Below are positions 46,108 through 50,718 of a DNA stretch of 50,718 bases, one piece after another; the first letter of the stretch is position 1, and each line of letters opens with the position of its first letter. Source of the stretch: Bacteroidota bacterium. GTDB taxonomy: Bacteria > Bacteroidota > Bacteroidia > Flavobacteriales_D > Crocinitomicaceae. The notes under the pieces were generated by a model. The model saw only the letters and a program-made list of their open reading frames with translations, was not told the origin of the DNA and ran no database searches. The stretch is taken from assembly GCA_016866255.1 (NCBI GenBank), contig VGMY01000015.1:1-50718 (forward strand), given 5' to 3'. Both the position numbers and the translations under genes were made by a program.

Positions 46108-46937
46108 TGTTCTTGTTCGTGGGGTAGAATAAGTCCTGATTCGGCAAGAAATTCAACCGTACTTCGCAGAGCGTCTTCCAAAGAAACTTCGTTAAGGTTC
46201 CATTCGGTTTCTTGCAACCATTGGCCTACCTCGTTTTCTTTGAGGTGGTAACGCCAGGCTAATTTTTCGGGCGATTGAGGATCGTTTTTAACTTGCTTTG
46301 CCACGGATTTAACGAGGTTAATCATTGCATGAATGATTTCCGAATGTTCGGTAAATAAGCTATCTCGGCAAGCAATGACAAAGCAAGGCCATGGGGTGTC
46401 AATTTGTCCAATTACCCTACAGCTTCCTTTTTGGACAAAGGGTGAGGTGGTATATTTTTCCCATAAAAAAATGTCGGCTTCTTGATGTTCAAGTGCCCAA
46501 ATTCCACCATAAACATCGCCTATAACGTTGAATTTCAGCTGAGAATAAGGAATGCCAAATTTTTTGGCAAGCACGTAGGACATAAGGTGCGATCCCGAAC
46601 CAAAACGGGAAATGGCAAACTTGGGTTCTGTTAAGTCCCGCAGCGAGTTACTCATACTCTTTAAAGGAACGTGAATCCCCCATTGTAAGGGACTGTTAAC
46701 GTACACTTCGATGATTTTCGCCTTGACGCCTTGAAGGATCGCTTTTGATATTCCTTCCGACAACAATACGGCGATGTCCAAGGAACCGGTTTCGAGTCCC
46801 TTGATCATTTGGCCTGTTCCTCCGGTCATGTCAGACCAGTGTAATGAAATATTTAAATCCTTAAAGGCTCCACTTTCAATGGCTAAACGCCAAGGGTAAT
46901 TAAAGTGCTCGGGGACTCCCCCAATTTTAAAATTCAT
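46086..46937 (-). CDS. Substrate-binding-protein-like protein without signal peptide
   Basis: A 283-residue protein of the periplasmic binding protein type II fold (SsuA/NMT1/THI5-like): FKIGGVPEHFNYPWRLAIESGAF, then MTGGTGQMIKGLETGSLDIAVLLSEG, and the hinge region FAISRFGSGSHLMSYVLAKK. It has no signal peptide or lipobox, so it appears to be cytoplasmic. No import permease or import ATPase is nearby; instead it overlaps the end of an exporter-type ABC gene by four bases (ATGA). A ligand sensor or a biosynthetic THI5-like role is possible. Confidence 0.82.
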   Translation of the reverse strand: MNFKIGGVPEHFNYPWRLAIESGAFKDLNISLHWSDMTGGTGQMIKGLETGSLDIAVLLSEGISKAILQGVKAKIIEVYVNSPLQWGIHVPLKSMSNSLRDLTEPKFAISRFGSGSHLMSYVLAKKFGIPYSQLKFNVIGDVYGGIWALEHQEADIFLWEKYTTSPFVQKGSCRVIGQIDTPWPCFVIACRDSLFTEHSEIIHAMINLVKSVAKQVKNDPQSPEKLAWRYHLKENEVGQWLQETEWNLNEVSLEDALRSTVEFLAESGLILPHEQEQWQKKLF

Positions 46938-48697
46938 GGTTGATTGGTGTATTGTTTTTCAAATAATTGATGGTAAGCTCCTTTGGCCGAAAGAAGCTCT
47001 TTATGAGTACCCGATTCGATAATTTGACCTTTTTCCATGAGGCAAATACGATCGGCTCGTTGGATGGTAGATAAGCGGTGTGCAATGACGATGGAACAAC
47101 GATTCTTTGTTACCTCTGAAATGGCTTTTTGAATTAACAATTCCGATTCGCTATCTACGCTCGAAGTCGCTTCGTCCAGAATTAATATTCTCGGTTCATA
47201 CACGATTACTCGAACAAATGCTAACAATTGGCGTTGGCCCGTCGAAAGAGTTCCGCCACGCTCTCCAATGACATAATCATACTGCCCGGGAAGCTGTTGT
47301 ATAAAATCATGAATTCCGATTTGCTGGGATGCTTTAATGACCTCTTCTCGTGTAATGGTTGGGTTGCCCAAAGTAATGTTGTTGAAAACGGTATCTGAAA
47401 AAAGAAACACGTCCTGAAGCACGAAACCAATGTTTCGATTCAGGGAATCGCGCGAAATGTTCTGAATATCCACCCCACCTATGGTTATTTTGCCCTCTTG
47501 AGGATCGTAAAATCTGCCAAGTAAATGAATGAGTGTCGTTTTTCCTGAGCCGGTTGCCCCAACAATCGCGGTCATTTTTCCGGTTTCAATGTTCAGTGAA
47601 AGAGAGCGGATTATTTGAGGATTTGATTCGTAAGCGAAGGAAACATTATCAAATTGAATGTCCCCATTAATGAATTTGTGGTCGGAAGTGGTTTCTCGTT
47701 CTAAATTGCCGTCGTCGTCCAAAATGGCGAAGAGGCGCTCCGCACGGACAGCACCTCGCTGTATAATATTGAATTTATCAGCCAATAGACGAATAGGTCT
47801 GTAGAGTTGTTGGATCCACAGCGTAAAGGAAATAATAGTGCCGTAAAGTTGCGTGAGTTCGGTTTTACTTTTACCGCTTACCATTAGGGCTCCCCAAACC
47901 AGTAAAAATCCGATGGAGAGAGAACTCAATAGCTCCACCACGGGAAAAAAGATGGAATTGGCCCATACGGCGTTAATGTGTGCTTGACGATGTTTTCGAT
48001 TTATTTCCTCGAATTCTAAACTCGTTTTTTGTTCGCGATTAAATAACTGAATGAGGCTGATTCCCATGAGGTGCTCCTGAACATAGGTGTTTAAGCGCGA
48101 AACTTGAGTGCGCTCCATTTGGAATGACTTTTTCATAGCTCGGGCAAAAATGCGGGTCGCAACAATAAGGATTGGGATGGGGATGAGAGCCAGCAAGGTC
48201 AACTCCCAATTTACGTAAAACATGAACCCGAGGATAACAACTAAGGTTACTAAATCGCCAAGGATTTCCATAAGTCCAGAGGAAAAAACTTCTGAAATAG
48301 CTTCCACATCGCTTACGATCCGCGTTACGGAAACACCAACAGGAGTGTTGTCGAAATAGGATGCCTTGAAGCGAAGAATTTTATTATACACTCGAATTCG
48401 TAAATCCCGAATCACCGACTGAGCTAAAAGATTGGAATAGAAAGCGCCCAACCAAATAAACACCGATTCGAGCACTAATATTCCAAAAACTCCAACAAGA
48501 AAATACAGAAGAAGCGTGGAATTGGAAGTTTTGACGATATATTGGTCGACTGCTTTTCCAATGAGCCAGGGCCTTAGAGGTCCCAGAATTGCCAGGGATA
48601 ACACCGAGGTGAAGGAAATTATGAGAAGTTTTCGGTAGGGTCGAACCTCTTTTAAAAGACGAAGTAAAAGGTGGTTGAAGTTCCCCGACGTAGACAT
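46934..48697 (-). CDS. ABC exporter half-transporter (MsbA/MdlB-like)
   Basis: A 587-residue fusion of a six-helix type I exporter membrane domain (residues ~1-315) with an ATPase domain. Walker A is VGATGSGKTTLIHLLG, the signature is a slightly altered LSTGQRQLLAF (usual LSGGQ), Walker B is ILILDEATSSVD, and the H-loop is VIAHRLSTI. It probably works as a homodimer for export of a lipid or drug-like substrate. An exact -7 box four bases before the ATG indicates it can be transcribed on its own as well as from phoB-phoR. Confidence 0.94.
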   Translation of the reverse strand: MSTSGNFNHLLLRLLKEVRPYRKLLIISFTSVLSLAILGPLRPWLIGKAVDQYIVKTSNSTLLLYFLVGVFGILVLESVFIWLGAFYSNLLAQSVIRDLRIRVYNKILRFKASYFDNTPVGVSVTRIVSDVEAISEVFSSGLMEILGDLVTLVVILGFMFYVNWELTLLALIPIPILIVATRIFARAMKKSFQMERTQVSRLNTYVQEHLMGISLIQLFNREQKTSLEFEEINRKHRQAHINAVWANSIFFPVVELLSSLSIGFLLVWGALMVSGKSKTELTQLYGTIISFTLWIQQLYRPIRLLADKFNIIQRGAVRAERLFAILDDDGNLERETTSDHKFINGDIQFDNVSFAYESNPQIIRSLSLNIETGKMTAIVGATGSGKTTLIHLLGRFYDPQEGKITIGGVDIQNISRDSLNRNIGFVLQDVFLFSDTVFNNITLGNPTITREEVIKASQQIGIHDFIQQLPGQYDYVIGERGGTLSTGQRQLLAFVRVIVYEPRILILDEATSSVDSESELLIQKAISEVTKNRCSIVIAHRLSTIQRADRICLMEKGQIIESGTHKELLSAKGAYHQLFEKQYTNQP

Positions 48698-48701
48698 GGC
48701 G

Positions 48702-48709
48702 CAAAGGTA
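48702..48709 (-). promoter_or_regulatory. -7 box for the ABC exporter, leaderless spacing
   Basis: Minus-strand TACCTTTG, exact TAnnTTTG, then CGCC and the exporter ATG. The same spacing as glyS. Confidence 0.55.
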
Positions 48710-48725
48710 CCGAAAAAGAAACGGT

Positions 48726-49784
48726 TTATTTTATGGGAACTCCTTTTGAACTCAAGGTTATGGATTTGTCAGCTTTTGGAAGGCAGAAGGAGAAGGTGCT
48801 GCCCTCACCAACGGTGCTACGCATGGTAATGGTTTGCCCGTGCAATTCGAGAATATGCTTTACAATGGCCAAGCCCAGACCGGTGCCACCTTCGTGTCGA
48901 TTTCGACTTTGCTCTACCCGATAAAAGCGTTCGAAAAGTCGATGCCAATGTTTAGGGTCAATGCCGATGCCGTTATCTTTTACCTCGATTAACATAAAGT
49001 CTTCGATAGCAGTTAACGATATGTTCGTTTGGCCGTCTTGTGTACCATATAGAATGGAGTTTTTCGTCAGATTAACCAATACTTGCGAAATGCGTTTTTT
49101 ATCCCCATTGACCATTGTTGGTCCGTATTCCCCACCCAGCAAAAGGCTAATATTTTTCTCCTTTGTCATCCAATGCAGGGATTCAAAGGTTTCTTGAATG
49201 AGCTCCGTAAGGTTAAATGGACGAATTTCTATGGCCAACTGAGGATTTTCAAGGCTTGAAAGATTATCTAAATCCTCCAAAAGTTGAATCATTCGGTCGG
49301 TGGCTCTTCTGGCTCGCTCCAAAAAGTTGTCCCGCATTTCTAGGTCTTCGGCTGCACCAGCGATTAGCGTTTCGATGTATCCTTGAATCGAGAACGCTGG
49401 TGTTTTTAGTTCATGGGATAAATTACCTATAAATTCCCTTCTAAAATTTTCCTGCGATTGTAGGGCTTTAATTTCTTCTTGCTTGTCGGCAGAAATCCGA
49501 TCTACATAATCTTCCGCCTCAGTAAATAAATCCGATAATTTTTTCCCCTCGAGTTTGGGAGGGGTTTGTACGATTTTGAAAATGTTGTCCAAACGAACTT
49601 CGAAAAAATGACGAATCCCAAGCGTTAAACTAATAAATAACAGGCATCCACACAGGATGAACAGCCCTAGCGAAACAATAAGGCTCAACTCGAAATATGT
49701 TGAAACCCATAAAATTGCAAAGCCGCTTAATGCGGAGGCGATGCAAACAAGGATTAAGAAATAATCAGGCTTATCCAGTTTCAT
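48726..49784 (-). CDS. PhoR-like sensor histidine kinase
   Basis: A 352-residue kinase with two membrane helices (about 8-28 and 34-55), no large sensor domain between them, a linker, a HisKA domain with His124 in IGNLSHELKTPAFSIQGYIE, and an HATPase domain with VKDNGIGIDPKHWHRLFERFYR and GGTGLGLAIVKHI. The short periplasmic part resembles PhoR, which senses phosphate through the Pst/PhoU system. It overlaps the regulator gene by four bases (ATGA). The PhoR name rests on this and on the partner. Confidence 0.85.
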   Translation of the reverse strand: MKLDKPDYFLILVCIASALSGFAILWVSTYFELSLIVSLGLFILCGCLLFISLTLGIRHFFEVRLDNIFKIVQTPPKLEGKKLSDLFTEAEDYVDRISADKQEEIKALQSQENFRREFIGNLSHELKTPAFSIQGYIETLIAGAAEDLEMRDNFLERARRATDRMIQLLEDLDNLSSLENPQLAIEIRPFNLTELIQETFESLHWMTKEKNISLLLGGEYGPTMVNGDKKRISQVLVNLTKNSILYGTQDGQTNISLTAIEDFMLIEVKDNGIGIDPKHWHRLFERFYRVEQSRNRHEGGTGLGLAIVKHILELHGQTITMRSTVGEGSTFSFCLPKADKSITLSSKGVPIK

Positions 49785-50470
49785 GCTTGGTCAAAGGCAT
49801 ATCCAACACCTTTGATGGTACGAATATACGATTCTCCAAGTTTTTCGCGTAGTTTTCGAATGTGAACGTCAATGGTTCGCTCACCTACCACCGTTTCGTT
49901 TCCCCATACCAACGATAAAATTTGTTCCCGGTTAAATACTTTTCCCGGTCTACTGGCCAATAATTCAAGCAATTCGAACTCTTTCTTTGGCAATTGAAAT
50001 TCTTGCTGTCCAACAACCGCAACATAACGATTCCTGTCGATCAGGATTTCTGATTGTTGCGCCCCACCAGCGGGAGTGCTGCCCGTGGATAGACGACGCA
50101 GTAAAGATTGAATTTTACTAATCAATAAACGTGGTCGAATGGGTTTGTTGATGTAATCGTCTGCTCCCGCGGAGAAACCTGCAATTTGAGTATAATCTTC
50201 GGCACGAGCGGTTAAAAAAGCGATAATGGGTTGATTAATGCTGAGGTCCTTACGGATGATTTGACATGCTTCAATGCCGTCCATTTGTGGCATCATCACA
50301 TCCATCAAAATGAGGGATGGGGGTATTTCCTGTACTTTTTTAACAGCCTCCTCCCCATTGGTTGCCGTGAAAACCATATATCCTTCCTTATGCAGGGTGT
50401 ACGATAAAAATTCGAGAATATCCTGCTCATCGTCCACCAGTAAAATTACATGCCCTTTATTCGTTTCCAT
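49781..50470 (-). CDS. OmpR/PhoB-family response regulator
   Basis: A 229-residue regulator: receiver domain with acidic Asp13/Asp14, phosphoacceptor Asp57 (LILMDVMMPQMDG) and Lys109 (DDYINKPIRP), a short linker and a winged-helix DNA-binding domain (FELLELLASRPGKVFNREQIL, then VGERTIDVHIRKLREKLG). This is the PhoB/OmpR type. It is encoded with a PhoR-like kinase and may bind the 11-bp-period repeats in front of the porin. A strong terminator of the upstream gene ends four bases before its ATG, so its promoter is not obvious. Confidence 0.9.
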   Translation of the reverse strand: METNKGHVILLVDDEQDILEFLSYTLHKEGYMVFTATNGEEAVKKVQEIPPSLILMDVMMPQMDGIEACQIIRKDLSINQPIIAFLTARAEDYTQIAGFSAGADDYINKPIRPRLLISKIQSLLRRLSTGSTPAGGAQQSEILIDRNRYVAVVGQQEFQLPKKEFELLELLASRPGKVFNREQILSLVWGNETVVGERTIDVHIRKLREKLGESYIRTIKGVGYAFDQA

Positions 50471-50473
50471 AGC

Positions 50474-50497
50474 AAAAAAAGGGGGGCAATTCCCCCC
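50474..50497 (-). terminator. Intrinsic terminator between the right-edge gene and phoB
   Basis: GGGGGG, loop CAATT, CCCCCC, with seven A residues on the plus strand (T run on the minus strand) immediately before the phoB-like ATG. It ends the transcript of the gene at 50514, leaving only four bases before the next start codon. Confidence 0.85.
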
Positions 50498-50513
50498 TGT
50501 ATAAGGTTAATGA

Positions 50514-50718
50514 TTATTGGTTAACCACCAATTTACGAATGGCGTTTCCTTGGTTGGTTTGAACCATTACATGGTAAACTCCGTTTGCGATTCCTTCTAA
50601 GGAAAGAACAGCGGCGTTGCTTGTTGCAACCGTTCTTCCAAACCCGTCAATCAACGTTACTTGCTCAAGGCTAGCTCCGTTCAACATAACCGTGAAAGTT
50701 GTCGTTGCTGGGTTAGGA
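50514..50718 (-). CDS. C-terminal part of a T9SS-sorted protein (cut by window edge)
   Basis: Only the last 67 residues are visible. They begin PNPATTTFTVMLNG, continue VTLIDGFGRTVATSN and IANGVYHVMVQ, and end KLVVNQ: a complete T9SS type A sorting domain. The cargo part lies beyond the window. The stop codon is at 50514-50516, followed by a strong terminator. Confidence 0.85.
   Translation of the reverse strand, partial: PNPATTTFTVMLNGASLEQVTLIDGFGRTVATSNAAVLSLEGIANGVYHVMVQTNQGNAIRKLVVNQ

Noticed and set aside
50505..50526. GGTTAA repeats before the phoB-like gene as PHO boxes
   Set aside because: The spacing is 14 bases, not 11, and one copy lies in the coding end of the neighbouring gene.

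Overview
The window is a gene-dense chromosomal segment from a marine member of Bacteroidota, most likely a flavobacterium (Flavobacteriales, perhaps Cryomorphaceae or Schleiferiaceae-like). The evidence is several secreted proteins ending in type IX secretion (T9SS) type A sorting domains, the Bacteroidota promoter form TAnnTTTG instead of TATAAT, few Shine-Dalgarno sequences, an F-type ATP synthase operon that lacks beta and epsilon, a flavobacterial-type proteorhodopsin, and hemA-hemC-hemD together. I see no rRNA, tRNA, insertion sequence, phage gene or CRISPR array. Almost everything reads as core genome.

Layout. 1-6.1 kb: mnmE, the early haem genes hemD, hemC and hemA, a methylmalonyl-CoA epimerase and a secreted protein, all on the minus strand, then divergent hemJ. 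6.1-11.7 kb: ATP synthase atpB-E-F-H-A-G followed by an orphan NarL-type response regulator. 11.7-15.6 kb: metG and a secreted PA-domain protein. 15.6-19.4 kb: a phosphate island with a PiT transporter and DUF47 partner, divergent from an OprP-like porin. 19.4-23.1 kb: superoxide dismutase and a 975-residue secreted beta-helix protein. 23.2-27.2 kb: an MbnP/MbnH-like pair (copper protein and di-haem enzyme), a green-type proteorhodopsin proton pump and a secreted YHYH protein. 27.2-34.6 kb: ygiQ, a DUF3050 gene with aspS, glyS and a cyclase-family hydrolase. 34.6-40 kb: a candidate structured RNA, a tiny sorting-domain-like protein, the SUF iron-sulfur operon and a ChaN-like protein. 40-50.7 kb: a TerB/J-domain protein with htpG, a polytopic membrane protein with an SDR, and a minus-strand run of PhoB/PhoR-like regulators, an ABC exporter, a signal-less substrate-binding protein and a secreted protein. 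The right edge cuts a T9SS-sorted protein.

How parts fit together. ATP synthase uses a proton gradient that respiration or proteorhodopsin can supply. hemA/C/D/J supply haem, which the di-haem enzyme needs, and SUF supplies Fe-S clusters for the radical SAM enzyme. The phosphate island carries three PHO-box-like direct repeats (7 bp, 4 bp gap, 7 bp), and the window also contains a PhoB/PhoR-like pair that could act on them.

The signals most worth following are: (1) the PHO-box-like sites in the pit/porin intergenic region; (2) a compact RNA-like structure with a U7 tail on the minus strand at 34.6-34.7 kb; (3) a repeated promoter arrangement, TAnnTTTG followed by about four bases and then ATG, which predicts leaderless mRNAs; (4) a shared 9-mer upstream of hemA and in the htpG intergenic region; (5) a 37-residue membrane protein gene that is easy to miss. 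All assignments come from reading motifs and composition; no database search was run.
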